This document shows positions 1 through 10,606 of a stretch of 64,000 nucleotides of DNA, piece by piece (the stretch's first letter is position 1; the number at the start of each line of letters is the position of its first letter). The notes beneath the pieces were generated by a model that saw only the letters and a list, made by a program, of their open reading frames with translations, did not search any database and was not told the DNA's origin. A program made the translations under genes and the position numbers. The DNA is from JALZUR01 sp965205365 (lineage in GTDB: Bacteria > Bdellovibrionota > Bdellovibrionia > Bdellovibrionales > UBA1609). The DNA lies in contig CBDBGT010000005.1 of the NCBI GenBank assembly GCA_965205365.1, positions 372,001-436,000 on the forward strand. The letters are read 5' to 3'.

Positions 1-53
1 AAGTACTTGAAGAAAGGCTGCTTCAGTAGGTTTAGAAAGTCCGAACTCGGGTT
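1..53 (+). mobile_element. right end of an IS982-type element, cut by the window edge
   Basis: These bases match the last 53 bases of the intact IS982-type element that ends at 46793, with one difference inside the terminal inverted repeat (C at 41 where the intact copy has T). The terminus CTCGGGTT ends at 53. The rest of this copy lies outside the window, so its target duplication (probably ACTT at 54-57) cannot be checked. It marks the point where the following peptidase gene is cut at its 5' side. Confidence 0.9.
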
Positions 54-3000
54 ACTTATGTCTACTTCACCTTATTTCTTTGTTTAGGTCTAATTGCAAG
101 TCTCGCATTAGGTGGTTCTTTTAAAGGTGTTATTATCAATTTTGGCCTTTCCAACAAAGTTGTCGTTAACTCTCCTGTTAGTTTAAATCTGCTGATTTCG
201 TTATTAAGTTGTTTTGGCTTATTTATTATGGCTCCCATTTTTGGTTAGGTTATTTATAAGGATTATGGAGTCAATATAGAGCAAATTATCTTTTCTACGT
301 CAGCAAACAAAAAAAGTCTTTTATTAGGTCGATTTTTCGGGGCCTTTATAACCATTGCTTTTATTTTTTCAGGACTAGCCATAGGTTCTTGGATGGCTAC
401 ATTAATGCCGACTATGCAAGCAAGTCTTGTTGGTCCTAATCACCTTATGAACTATCTTTCACCTTACATTACTAGTTTATGGCCAAATACATTCATCTTT
501 GGTTCCATATTTTTTCTTTTAGCTTCGAAGGCAAAAAGAATGGCCCCTGTTTATATTACTGGAATACTTATATTTATGGGATGGATGACATCTTTACAGA
601 TGATTGCTGATTTAGATAATAAGTTATTTGCAACTCTTATTGATCCCTTTGGAATAAGTTCTTTGCGTGAAATAACTCGCTACTGGTCAGCTTATGAACA
701 AAACACTCAACACGTTGCTCTCTCAGGGTACTATCTTTATAATCGCTTGTTTTGGATTGGAGTTGGTCTTATATGCTTTTTGTGGTCATTATTTACATTT
801 AAGGAGTCACAGAAGTTTAAAAAAAGCTCTATTAAAAAAAATATAATTAATAATAACTTAAAGAAAAGCTCTCTCTCATTTATAAAACCAGATTTTTCAC
901 TTTCATCACAAATACATATTTTCTTTAAACAGATTCGATTTGAACTGAGACAAATACTTAAAGACATTTATTTCAGGGTTATTCTCTTAGCAGGTATTCT
1001 TTATCTTTTTATTGTCAGCAAAAAAATAGGGATGATGTATGGAACTATAACTTATCCTGTTACCTATGAAATACTAGACATTTTAGGAAATACTTTTGAT
1101 TTATTCATTCTTATTATTTTGACATTCTACGCTGGAGAAATCATTTGGAGAGAGAGAAATAATCGTATTAATCAAATTATTGATGCTTTCCCTACACCTT
1201 CTTGGATTTCTATAACAACTAAATACTTTAGTTTATTGATTCTAACTGGTACTTTATTATTGGTTCTTATTGTTTGTGGTGTCGTTGTACAAACTTTAAA
1301 GGGTTACACTTACTATGAGATCAACCTTTATTTCAAACATCTTTTTTTAATAAAATTCATTGGTTTTGCCAATATTGCTGCGTTAGCTTTTTTTCTCCAA
1401 GTAATATTAAATAATAAGTATCTCGGTCATGGTGGAATGATTATATACTATATCCTTTATACATGGATGCCATCTATGGGACTTGAACATAAAATTTACA
1501 GATTCAACTCCGTGCCTTTGCTAAGCTATTCAGATATGAATATGTATGGTCGCTTCCTGGAAGGTTATTTCACCTTTAAAGTGTTTTGGCTCACTATATC
1601 TTTTTTAATGCTTATATTAGCTTTTTTATTTTGGCAACGTGGTGTTCTTGCAGATTGGAAAAATCGTCTTAAAGAATCGAAAAGACGACTTAATAAGAGC
1701 CATGTTTTAGTAAGTTCAATACTCGTAATCACTGTTGTATCCCTTGGAACCAATATTTTATACAATACCAATTATCTTAATCCCTTTAAAACATCAGCAG
1801 AAAAAGAAGCTAATCAGTACGAGTACGAAAAACAATACAAGCAGTATGAATTTCGCCCAGAACTCAAGGTTACCTCTGTTAAAGCTAATGTTGATATTTT
1901 CCCCTATGAAGCAAAAGTTAAGGCTAAAATATATTACAAATTAAGGAATAAATCGAAACAGCCTATACAAGATATTTTTCTAAATATTCCACAAAATTTA
2001 AAACCCTCATTTGAATGGAGTGTTTCAGCGAAGAAAACAATAAGTGATACTCATTTAGGAGTTATACTTTACTCCTTTAACAAAGAAATTGCTCCAGAAG
2101 AATGCGTCGAATTCACTTATCAAGTGGAGATTAATAAAAGTTCTTTTCCTAATGGAGCACCTGATACAAACGTTGTTCAAAATGGTACTTTTTTTACCAA
2201 TGAGACATATTTTCCTTGGATCGGCTACAAAGAAAATCTAGAGCTATCCACAACAAAAACACGGCTAAAATACGGACTAGAGCCTAAAGACCGCCTACCA
2301 TCTATTAAGGATAAAAAGGCTCATTATCGTAATGTCTTATTGAGAGACAAGATTGACTTTGAGGCTATCGTTAGCACAAATCAAGATCAATATGCAGTGG
2401 CACCAGGCGATCTCATCAATGAGTGGATTCAAGGTAAACGCAGATATTTCCACTATAAAATGGATAAAAAAATATTCAACTCCTATCCTTTTATATCAGG
2501 TAAATATCAAATAAAAAGAGATAAATGGAATAATGTAAACATCGAAGTTTATTATCACTTTCAACATGACAAAAATATAGATAGAATGATTGAGGCAATC
2601 AAGATGTCTCTTGATTATTACACTAAAAATTTTAGTCCTTATCAGTACAAACAGATAAGAATTGCTGAGTTTCCCAGGTTTGGAAGGTATGCAAGGTCTT
2701 TTCCCAATACGATTCCTTTTTCAGAATCAATCGGGTTTATTGCCAAAGTGGATGAAAACAACCCTAAAGATATTGATTATCCTTTTTATGTTACAGCTCA
2801 CGAGATAGCTCACCAATGGTGGGGTCATCAAACTATTGGTGCTCACGTTCAAGGAGTTGGCATGGTACAAGAAACCTTTTCTCAATACTTTGCTCTTATG
2901 GTTATGGAAAAAAAATATGGTAAAAAAAGTATAAAGCGTTTTCTCAAGTATGAATTAGATAAATATCTTTATGGAAGAAGTAAGGAAAATGAGAAAGAAT

Positions 3001-3101
3001 TACCTTTGTATATTACCGAAGCTCAGCAATATATCCATTATAATAAAGGAAGTCTCATAATGTATGCTTTAAAAGACTACCTTGGAGAAAAAGTATTAAA
3101 T
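54..3101 (+). pseudogene. ABC-2-type permease / M1 aminopeptidase fusion, 5' and central part, disrupted
   Basis: One frame runs from the IS982 end at 53 to the next IS982 at 3102, interrupted by an in-frame TAG at 246-248 (ATTTTTGGTTAGGTTATTTAT), where relatives would be expected to carry a glutamine codon. The N-terminal two thirds encode many hydrophobic helices of ABC-2 permease type. The C-terminal part is an M1 peptidase domain with the zinc motif HEIAH at 2799-2813 and the third ligand Glu at 2871-2873 (VQETFSQY). Proteins of this architecture are about 1200 aa and pair with an ABC ATPase; no ATPase is visible here. An open frame of 916 aa from ATG 393 remains but ends in IS sequence. 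IS at both ends plus a nonsense codon make it a pseudogene. The 3' end resumes at 5829. Confidence 0.88.
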
Positions 3102-3480
3102 AACCCGAGTTCGAACTTTTTTCAGGACCTAAGTGCTGGATAAATAAAAGATCATCCCAGCCTTTTGTAAGATTTAGTTGTTTTTTACTGATCTGCAAAA
3201 AGGAGCCGGGAATGATCGAAGAGAATCAAATTATAGAAGTTTTTACTCTTGTTGACGACTTTATTTTAGGGTTAAACAAAGAACAGTCCAAACTCATACC
3301 CAGCAAAAGAAAGAGAGGTTTTCCATCTGCGTTATCTGAGTCTGAAGTCATCACCATCTGTTTATTATTCCAATTTTCCGGCTTCAGAAATTTTAAAGCT
3401 TTCTATACAGGTTATGTTCAAAAATTTCTAAAACCGGAAAATTTTTGGATAGTTGGGACCTGAAGGGAAATTTAATTCAG

Positions 3481-4560
3481 TTAAACCACATTCTTCATAA
3501 CAACTACTTTTTCACTTGGCAAACAATTTAAATACACCACATTCTCTCGCTCCCAATTCCTAATTCCTCTGCCACTCCAGCGCTCTGGCTTTAACCTTCT
3601 TGCTGCTTCATAAACTTCCTTACGCTTTTCTAATATCTCTTTATCTTTTCCTAAATGACGCTCTGATGGCGTCACAAACTTTATTCCACTGTGACGATGC
3701 TCTTCATTGTACCAATTAACAAAACTATCAACCCAGTCTCTTGCATCACCTATGCTTTTAAAAAACTCTGGATAATCCGGCACATACTTTAACGTCTTAA
3801 ATAAACTTTCTGAATAGGCATTGTCATTACTTACACTCGGCCTACTAAATGAACTTGAAACTCCCAACCAATCAAGTGTTGCTAGCATCGTTGCTCCCTT
3901 CATTGAGCCGCCATTATCTGAATGTAATACTAGCTCATTTCTTTTTATTTTTTCTCTCTCACAAATCTTTTTAATTAACTCTGATGATAAATCCATACTT
4001 TCTCTAACGTGTACTTTATAACCTACAATCTTTCTACTAAACACATCCATAAACATATATAAATAATAAAACCGACCCCGCACCGAAGTTTTTAAATAAG
4101 TAATATCCCAAGAATAAACTTGATTCACTTCCGTTGCAGTCATTCCTTTTGGCTTTTGTTTAGTTTTTGGTTTTGTTCTTCCTCTATGAACTAAAAGTTT
4201 ATTCTCTTTTAAAACTTTATAAAAACTTGATTCACTTGCTAAATAAACTCCATCATCTGCAAGTTTTGAAACTATCACATGAGGAGAGTCATCAACATAC
4301 TTTTTTAAAGTACAGGTGTTAATGATCTCATCTTTTTCTTTATCACTTAATTTATTTTTTGGAGGCGATAAGGGTCCTTTTCTTTTATCAGTTAAAGAAA
4401 GTTTCCAGCGGTTGAAAGTTTTAATATCAATTTCTAAATCGCTGCAGGCAAGTTTAAGTCTACAGCCATTTTTAGAAGAGGTGTTAATTAATTCAAGACA
4501 AACTTCTTTGTCATCAGGACTTAATCTTCGTCCTCTTTGACCCCCCAGATCTCGTGGCTT
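3481..4560 (-). CDS. IS3-like transposase OrfB (integrase core), copy 1
   Basis: This frame encodes the rve-type integrase core: WDITYL for the first Asp, HSDNGG for the second, then NAYSESLFKTLK with the catalytic Glu, and a C-terminal WYNEEHRHSG typical of IS3-family OrfB. It lies in the -1 frame relative to orfA and probably has no start of its own. Production of an OrfAB fusion of about 513 aa by slippage at the A-run near 4560-4566 is inferred from the family. Confidence 0.88.
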   Translation of the reverse strand, partial: KPRDLGGQRGRRLSPDDKEVCLELINTSSKNGCRLKLACSDLEIDIKTFNRWKLSLTDKRKGPLSPPKNKLSDKEKDEIINTCTLKKYVDDSPHVIVSKLADDGVYLASESSFYKVLKENKLLVHRGRTKPKTKQKPKGMTATEVNQVYSWDITYLKTSVRGRFYYLYMFMDVFSRKIVGYKVHVRESMDLSSELIKKICEREKIKRNELVLHSDNGGSMKGATMLATLDWLGVSSSFSRPSVSNDNAYSESLFKTLKYVPDYPEFFKSIGDARDWVDSFVNWYNEEHRHSGIKFVTPSERHLGKDKEILEKRKEVYEAARRLKPERWSGRGIRNWERENVVYLNCLPSEKVVVMKNVV

Positions 4561-5021
4561 TTTTTTAACAAGATGATTCTAGCAGACTGTTCAGCTAGAG
4601 CTTTTTCAGCTCGATTTAAAGATCTTTCTAAGTTTATTTTATCTTTCCTTAAAGTTTTAATTTCAGGATCAAGTGAAGGTCTTCCAACAGGATTTTGTCC
4701 AAGTAATTCTTTTTCAAAATTAATAAGGTCTGAAGAGTTAAGTCCATTTTCTCTAAGAAATTTTCCAAGTTCGTTTTCATTTAAAGATTGAGTTTTTTTA
4801 ATAAAGTTAAGTTTGTCTTCAAGAGAGAGTTTTTTATTGCTGTTGCTGTGGGTCATAGAATTTAAATTAGCATATTTTTTCTTCCATCCATAGAGGGTTG
4901 AAGAGGCAATGTTAAGTTTACTAGCGGTGTAAGTGAGTCCTTTTTTGTCAGCGAGTAATTTTTTCACAGCGTTGAGTTTAAAGTTTTCATTATAAGTTTT
5001 ATTGAGGTTATTGTTTTTCAT
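4521..5021 (-). CDS. IS3-like OrfA (helix-turn-helix protein), copy 1
   Basis: This is a 166-aa basic protein beginning MKNNNLNKTYNENFKLNAVK. It has an HTH of transposase-8/helix-turn-helix type (about residues 10-50, ASKLNIASSTLYGWKKKY) and a charged, probably coiled-coil C-terminal part. In IS3-family elements OrfA binds the terminal repeats and is the N-terminal half of the OrfAB transposase. It overlaps orfB by 40 bases. Confidence 0.85.
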   Translation of the reverse strand: MKNNNLNKTYNENFKLNAVKKLLADKKGLTYTASKLNIASSTLYGWKKKYANLNSMTHSNSNKKLSLEDKLNFIKKTQSLNENELGKFLRENGLNSSDLINFEKELLGQNPVGRPSLDPEIKTLRKDKINLERSLNRAEKALAEQSARIILLKKSHEIWGVKEDED

Positions 5022-5828
5022 GTGTTTTCCTTTTTAAGCCCCTGATATTGTTTAAATAAAGTGGATTTCAAAAGTTAAACTGAATTTTAAATAATTAATT
5101 TTTCTCTCAGGTCCCAACTATCCAAAAACCGGGGGAAACCTTATTTCCCAAAACTCTTGTCCTACAATAGGTTTGTAGAACTTAAAAAATCTTCAGCACC
5201 TCAAATTCTTATTTTTTTACACTCACTTATGCAATCAAATATTTGCACAGGAATATCTGTTGTAGACTCCAGTCCCATTGTTGTTTGTAATAACAAAAGA
5301 ATCGGTCGTCACAAAACCTTTAAAGGACTTGCAAAACGTGGGAAATCAACAATGGGCTGGTTCTTTGGTTTTAAAGTTCACATAGTAATTTCTCACAAAG
5401 GGGAGCTCTTAAGTTTTACCATAACCCCAGGAAATGTTCATGATACAAAGCCTGTAGAGGGTTTAGCTGAGAATATTTTTGGAAAATTGTTTGGAGACAA
5501 AGGATATATATCCCAAAAGCTATTTGAAAAATTGATGAGTAAAGGGGTTCAAGTCATAACAAATCTTAAATCCAATATGAAAAATAAGTTTGTTCCTCTT
5601 TTTGATAAACTACTCCTGAGGAAAAGGTACATTGTTGAAACTGCTTTTGGGATTTTAAAGGAGGAATTTCATCTTGAACACTCAAGACACCGAAGCCCAA
5701 AAAACTTTGTGGTAAATTTACTTTCGGCACTAACGGCGTACTGTTTGCGTCCAAGAAAACCCTCTATTAGACTTCAAGTACTTGAAGAAAGGCTGCTTCA
5801 GTAGGTTTAGAAAGTTCGAACTCGGGTT

Positions 5829-6300
5829 AAATAGCGCTTTAAAAAAATATATTGAGAATTTTTCTTTTCAAGAGCCGCCTTTTCCAACATCATTAAACTT
5901 TCTCCAAATATTAAAATCTAAAATGAATATAAAACATCACTCATTCATTGATGATATGTTTAAAAAAATTGTTCTTTTTGAAAATAGACCCTTAGAAGCC
6001 AAGTATAAAAAACTAGAAGATGGTTCCTATGAGGTCTCTATGAAAATTAGCTCTAAGAAGCATTATGTTTATGGAGATGGTAAAGAAAAGGAAGCCCCCT
6101 TCTCCCTACCAATGTATATCGGGATAGAGAATAAAAAAGGAGAATATCTATATCTAGCTAAAAAAACAGTACAGAGTGGAGAAAACAAAATTACTGTAAG
6201 TGTTAAAGAAAAGCCTTATAGAGCTAGTGTTGATCCGCTCAACATACTTATTGATAAAAACCCCAATGATAATCAGGTTAATATTTCAGAGAAACTATAA
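5829..6300 (+). pseudogene. 3' end of the disrupted ABC-permease/M1 aminopeptidase gene
   Basis: After the AAAT duplication the peptidase frame continues as SALKKYIENFSFQEPPFP and runs about 155 codons to TAA at 6298-6300. This is the C-terminal part that follows the catalytic domain in M1-type ABC-permease fusions; the segment YEVSMKISSKKHYVYGDGKE looks like the terminal beta domain. An open frame starting inside the IS right end (5782) runs into it, so an IS-fused fragment could be translated, but no ribosome site supports this. Confidence 0.85.
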
Positions 6301-6522
6301 CGATTAGTAATTAGCTTCTTTTTCTTGTCTCTTTTGCAGCCTTAACAAAGCGTTAAAAAGAGTTTTCTGTGGTTCTAAGTGAAACCACTAAGCTTTTCAT
6401 CAGAAGGCTCTTAAATATTTTTTGCGTTCTTTATGGGGTTTTTTGAATTTAAAATTAGAGTGTTGTTTGAAGGGAATTGGAGTAAAGGTTTTATTTTATG
6501 GAATTTTCATAGGGGGGGGGTA

Positions 6523-7806
6523 TTATAAAATTTTTGTTAAGCTTAATAGCTGTGAATCTTGGTTTGGAGCGAGATAGAGGTTATTTTCAGATAAAGTTAC
6601 CGTGTTAGAAAGAGGTTGGGTTAGTTTATGCTTAACCAGCTCATATGTTTGGCTGTTGATTATGCAAACACTGGATTGCTCACAAGGTGATACAACATAG
6701 TTTGTATTATTATAGCTTACAATTACAGGGCTACCTATACGACTCCTGTCCATGGTAAAGATTTTTTTTTGTATTTTTTTTCCGTTTTGAATATTAATAA
6801 ATAAAATACCATCGTGGTCATTGATAACCCCTAAGTTATTTTTAACATCTATGGCTAGACTGCTTTGGTTTCCTAAAGATATTTTATAAACCCAATTTAA
6901 TTTTCCGTTCACAGTGTTAAGTGAATAGATGTGTCCATCCCAACTTGAAAATATAACGGAATCTTTAAATACAGTTGGGGTTGATTTTATAGGGCCATCT
7001 GTTTGATAACGCCAGAGAACCTTTCCACTAATAGAGCTCATTTTATAAAAAATTCCGTTGTTGGCTCCAAAGTAAAGATTTTTTTGATAAAGCGCTGGTG
7101 AGGAATGGCTTTGTTCACCAATGTAATCACTTTGCCATTTTATTTGAGCTGTCCAAGGGTTTATTTTTACTAGATAGCCATTTGGTTTGCGGGTTTCAAC
7201 ATTGACGTAGACGAAATCATCAATCCACAGTGGGGTAGCTCCAATAGCGTCACCAAGATCTATAATCCATATAATTTTTTTAGTTAAAAGATTTAGAAAG
7301 TAGAGTTTTCCTGAATAATCTCCAATGAGACAATAATCAGAGTATGTTATGGGTGTTGAGTGAATGCCTTCATTGGAGTCGGTCAGCTTTAAGCTCCAGT
7401 GTTCTTTTTGGTCAGAACGGTTTAAGATCTGAACAGTCCCTTGATCTCCAGCTAAAATAATAAAGCTTTTAGAAAGAGAGGGTGAGGCCTTACTTGCGCT
7501 ATGTTTTCCTATGTTAATTTTTTTTGTAGATATTTTTTCTAAACGAGTTTTTAAAGGGTTGAAATTAATATGCTGATAAGCTGTTCTTTGTGGATTCCCT
7601 CTAAATTGCCAGAGGTCAATGGTTGAGGGTTTTTTTGGTAGAGTGTTTAGTATAAAAAAATTAGGCTTTGCATGTTTACTGTAAATAGAATTTGACATAT
7701 TACGAATCACAAGTCTTTTCGGGTTTAGAAAGTGGCTTATGAGTATAGGCGCACAAACAACCACAAGCCCATAGATTAAAAAATTATATTTCTTCGCAGA
7801 CATCAT
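6523..7806 (-). CDS. PQQ-like beta-propeller repeat protein, membrane-anchored or exported
   Basis: A 427-aa protein with an N-terminal hydrophobic segment (about residues 8-26, FLIYGLVVVCAPILISHF). It then carries WQFRGNPQRTAY and successive propeller blades such as LYFLNLLTKKIIWIIDLGD, GKVLWRYQTDGPIKSTPTVF and GKLNWVYKISLG, the pattern of BamB/PQQ-type propellers. No quinone-binding or catalytic residues are evident, so a structural or sensing role outside the cytoplasm is most likely. It overlaps the upstream membrane protein gene by 23 bases, so the two are probably translated together. A run of nine G (6512-6520) lies just beyond its stop. Confidence 0.8.
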   Translation of the reverse strand: MMSAKKYNFLIYGLVVVCAPILISHFLNPKRLVIRNMSNSIYSKHAKPNFFILNTLPKKPSTIDLWQFRGNPQRTAYQHINFNPLKTRLEKISTKKINIGKHSASKASPSLSKSFIILAGDQGTVQILNRSDQKEHWSLKLTDSNEGIHSTPITYSDYCLIGDYSGKLYFLNLLTKKIIWIIDLGDAIGATPLWIDDFVYVNVETRKPNGYLVKINPWTAQIKWQSDYIGEQSHSSPALYQKNLYFGANNGIFYKMSSISGKVLWRYQTDGPIKSTPTVFKDSVIFSSWDGHIYSLNTVNGKLNWVYKISLGNQSSLAIDVKNNLGVINDHDGILFINIQNGKKIQKKIFTMDRSRIGSPVIVSYNNTNYVVSPCEQSSVCIINSQTYELVKHKLTQPLSNTVTLSENNLYLAPNQDSQLLSLTKIL

Positions 7807-8896
7807 AATATGTTCTCATATTTGTAAAGTTGGTTTCAGTTGTTCTTCTTGATTCTACATGAAATAAATAAGTATCACCATTTTGTTTTTTGCATAAACG
7901 CTGTAAGTAATTATTGTAAGTTAAAGGATCACATTTTACTCTAATGGCGTTAGATATTCTAGGGGGGAGAAGAGAGGTTACTGAGCCATCACTGCTTATT
8001 TTAAGAGTTTTTATTTGGCATTGAACTCTAGCATCAAGCATACTTAAAGAAAAATAGCGAATTTCACCATCTTTTGCAGGATCCGTAGAGGCTATTTTTG
8101 GAAATAAATTCCAAAGAATAAAAATAAAAGGAAGGCTGTATGCTAAGAAAGAGGGCTTTAGTTTATCACAATGTTTACGAGAGTTTATGTCAAATATAAA
8201 AATTGGAAGAATTAACCCTATCATGATCAAAGGGTAATAGAATCCTACAATAGATATAGAGTATGTGTGAATTATGAAAAGTTGAAAAAAAGTTAGATAT
8301 TTTATATAAGTTTTTTGAGAACACAGGCCCCAAATTAAAATCAATTCAAAAAGAATTAAATAACTTAAACTGTACAAGTAGAGTTCGTTGCTTGGAATTA
8401 GATAAGACCTGTTAACGAGTGCAGCTCCAGATGACCATTCGAGGTTTATTTTTAATAGTCCAGCGAAAAAATATTGAAGACAAAGCATCAATCTATATAT
8501 CCAACTAGATTGTAGATTTATAACCATGGTGGCACAAAGAGCTAGGTGCATAAGATGGTAATTTCCCATAAGGTTATACCTTGAACAAATAAAAAAGAGT
8601 TTAAATAAAAACAAGGTCCAAAAAAGAAAATAAACCCAGCGTTTTTTGTTGCTAGTAAGAAGGCGTAATATTAAAAATAATGAAATAACAAAATATGAAT
8701 AAAATAAAATTTTAAAATATGCGACCTCATTAAAACTTAAAATATGACACTGTTTGAAAAAAGGGTAACAACTAATGTTGCTATTGTTAGCTTCAAATAG
8801 AAGCCAGGCTTTGCGCTTAATCCAGTAAATAGAGGTCACTAAGTGTGAAAATGTTAGACCTATGGTGGACAATTGAAAAAAATTAAAGCGCCTCAT
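7784..8896 (-). CDS. polytopic membrane protein, HTTM-like
   Basis: A 370-aa protein with about eight hydrophobic helices. The stretch NYHLMHLALCATMVINLQ followed by LQYFFAGLLKINLEWSSG resembles HTTM (vitamin-K gamma-carboxylase-like) membrane proteins, which often sit beside exported propeller proteins. The C-terminal 90 residues are soluble and contain several cysteines (VQCQIKT, VKCDPLTY, RLCKKQ, YDVCEEI). The function is unknown. It is the first gene of a two-gene minus-strand unit with the propeller protein and is divergent from the gene at 9131. Confidence 0.6.
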   Translation of the reverse strand: MRRFNFFQLSTIGLTFSHLVTSIYWIKRKAWLLFEANNSNISCYPFFKQCHILSFNEVAYFKILFYSYFVISLFLILRLLTSNKKRWVYFLFWTLFLFKLFFICSRYNLMGNYHLMHLALCATMVINLQSSWIYRLMLCLQYFFAGLLKINLEWSSGAALVNRSYLIPSNELYLYSLSYLILFELILIWGLCSQKTYIKYLTFFQLFIIHTYSISIVGFYYPLIMIGLILPIFIFDINSRKHCDKLKPSFLAYSLPFIFILWNLFPKIASTDPAKDGEIRYFSLSMLDARVQCQIKTLKISSDGSVTSLLPPRISNAIRVKCDPLTYNNYLQRLCKKQNGDTYLFHVESRRTTETNFTNMRTYYDVCEEI

Positions 8897-9130
8897 TAGA
8901 CTTCTTTTATAACCTTCTAATTGACATTAGGCATGTAGACTAAGACCTAGTATTTTAAAAATATTTAAAGATTTTTCATTAACAAAACTTGCTTTTCTTA
9001 GAGTAAAAACTAAATTAAGCCATTTAGAGGCTTTCATCTCTTGGTTCTAAAAGAGGTTTGTTAAAATGTTAATATAGGACCTTGATCTAGATGGATAACA
9101 TCAGTTTTTGCTTTAGAATACTTTGTTCTT

Positions 9131-10423
9131 ATGAGAAGTCTTATTTTTTTACTAATATTTTTAAGTGTAAAGGCAAGTTCTTGTCAAAAATATGAAAAAT
9201 TAATATTGCCAAGTGAGGTGATAAGCTATTTTTTTGATTATAGAAAACATAACTATCTTGTTTTGCCTAAAAATGCGTGCACAAACGTGCATTCAATAAA
9301 AGTTTCTGATAAGCAAAAAAATTATTCCTTTGTGTTCAACGTTTTTAAAATAGAGAAAAGCAAGGTTTCAGATTTTACACAGGTAGATGCAAAGGCATCT
9401 GAGGAACTAAAAGCCTTTGAAAGAATTCTTAATAAGAATAAGATTAATCTTGTTAACGCACTTGGTTTTTTAAAGAGCTTTTTTGAAGAATCTGAATCTA
9501 TTGACCAAGTGGTTTTTGTAAAAGGAAGCTTGTCAAATTTTCAAGGAAAAAAATGGAGTGCTTTTTCCACATCAGATCATCATTGGGCAGCGGAAACTAT
9601 TGATTATAGTAAGTTGTTAGTCTTATATAACAATTCAAATAAGACTCAATTTGTATCATTTACTGGAAAATTGCAAAATGGTTTTTCTTTTCCAAAGTTT
9701 GAAAGTTATAAAGGACCGTATATACCAGAATATATTAAGTATAATGGGAGAGAGTTAACGAATTTATTTGATTTTTCTAAAAAAATAAAAAAAGAGACTG
9801 TTGTTGTTGAATCTAATGAATACAATGATATTCATGGGTATAACTATATATCAAAGTTATATGCTATAGGTTATAGAGATATATATTGGTTTAGAAACTC
9901 ATTAAATTTGTGGGTTGATCAAGGGTTAAAAGAGAAAAATGAAAAAGGTGATAAAAGCGTATTGCCTTTAGAGAGTATTGTAAAACTTGTTAAAGAAAAA
10001 AAGATATTTCCTGTTGATATTTCAAATCAGAAATTTTATCAATTAGCACATTTTAAATTTGGAACTAAATTTGTACCTGAAATATTAAGAAGTGTGGACT
10101 ACCAGAAAGCGTTAATAAGCATTTATGGAAAAGAAAAGTTTAATGAAATCCCTGAAAGATTTTATAAGTTTGGAGGTGCTTTGATTCCCAATATTGATAA
10201 AGATTTAATTGGATCTAGGCAGATTGTGGTATTCTCTGCTGGTAGGGGTGCTTATCATAGCCTTCATCTTGTGAGAGGGGCTCTTAATCTATGGGGTTTT
10301 AAGAATGTGTATATTTCTCTAAACCATGTTGGAGAGGTTCTTGAAGCGCTTCAAAATGAAAATTTTAAAGAAAATGCTAGAATTTTTAGTCTTTTCAACA
10401 GTGGAAAAGTTTTAAAACGGTGA
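9131..10423 (+). CDS. exported protein with rhodanese-like modules lacking the catalytic Cys
   Basis: A 430-aa protein starting with a signal peptide (MRSLIFLLIFLSVKASSC). Two segments look like rhodanese folds. ISKLYAIGYRDIYWFRNSLN (about residues 240-260) matches the C-terminal helix-strand of a rhodanese domain. IVVFSAGRGAYHSLHLVRG (about 370-390) occupies the active-site loop, where a cysteine would be expected after the strand but SAGRGA is found. A sulfurtransferase activity is therefore unlikely. The middle and N-terminal regions (residues 30-220) are unrecognised. It is a single gene with no clear operon partner. Confidence 0.55.
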   Translation: MRSLIFLLIFLSVKASSCQKYEKLILPSEVISYFFDYRKHNYLVLPKNACTNVHSIKVSDKQKNYSFVFNVFKIEKSKVSDFTQVDAKASEELKAFERILNKNKINLVNALGFLKSFFEESESIDQVVFVKGSLSNFQGKKWSAFSTSDHHWAAETIDYSKLLVLYNNSNKTQFVSFTGKLQNGFSFPKFESYKGPYIPEYIKYNGRELTNLFDFSKKIKKETVVVESNEYNDIHGYNYISKLYAIGYRDIYWFRNSLNLWVDQGLKEKNEKGDKSVLPLESIVKLVKEKKIFPVDISNQKFYQLAHFKFGTKFVPEILRSVDYQKALISIYGKEKFNEIPERFYKFGGALIPNIDKDLIGSRQIVVFSAGRGAYHSLHLVRGALNLWGFKNVYISLNHVGEVLEALQNENFKENARIFSLFNSGKVLKR

Positions 10424-10606
10424 GGTGGAAGCACTAGGCTTTTGTCTTAAACGGAATCAATTCATCTTTTGTAGTAAACTAAATCGCTCTTAAACTAAAC
10501 TTTATAGCACTTTTAATCTAAAGCCTTATTTTATAGGATTTGTATTTATAGTTAAATTGAGCAAGAATATTAATAAATTTTTTTACTTAAGTAAGGTTAA
10601 GTCGCT

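Larger units (their letters stand above)
3435..5135 (-). mobile_element. IS3-like element, copy 1 (1701 bp)
   Basis: The element carries orfA and orfB of IS3 type on the minus strand. Inverted repeats around GGATAGTTGGGACCTGA lie near both ends, but the outermost bases differ (CGGAAAA on one side, CCCCCGG on the other). Copy 2 at 17330-19030 has the same length and the same ends, which fixes the boundaries. The target duplication is AAAC (3431-3434 and 5136-5139). The translated proteins of the two copies are identical, which implies recent transposition. Confidence 0.92.
3212..5804 (+). pseudogene. IS982-family transposase, split by the IS3-like element
   Basis: Residues from MIEENQIIEVF up to KFLKP (3212-3434) match the start of the intact transposase at 45882. 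The remainder resumes at 5136 and runs to 5804 with the DDE-type segments VDSSP, GDKGYIS and IVETAFG. A four-base duplication (AAAC) on both sides of the insert shows simple insertion. The gene cannot make a whole transposase, so this copy would need help from another copy to move. Confidence 0.93.
3102..5828 (+). mobile_element. IS982-type element, itself interrupted by an IS3-like element
   Basis: The ends AACCCGAGTTCGAACTTT (from 3102) and AAAGTTCGAACTCGGGTT (to 5828) are inverted repeats identical to those of the intact copy at 45772-46793. A 4-bp target duplication AAAT flanks it (3098-3101 and 5829-5832). Removing the element restores the peptidase frame (V L N S A L K K). A 1701-bp IS3-like element sits inside its transposase gene, so the order of events is readable: IS982 entered the peptidase gene first and the IS3-like element followed. 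Confidence 0.95.

Noticed and set aside
6512..6520. G9 run as a phase-variation tract
   Set aside because: It lies just after the stop of the propeller gene, outside coding sequence, and no promoter is placed to be affected.
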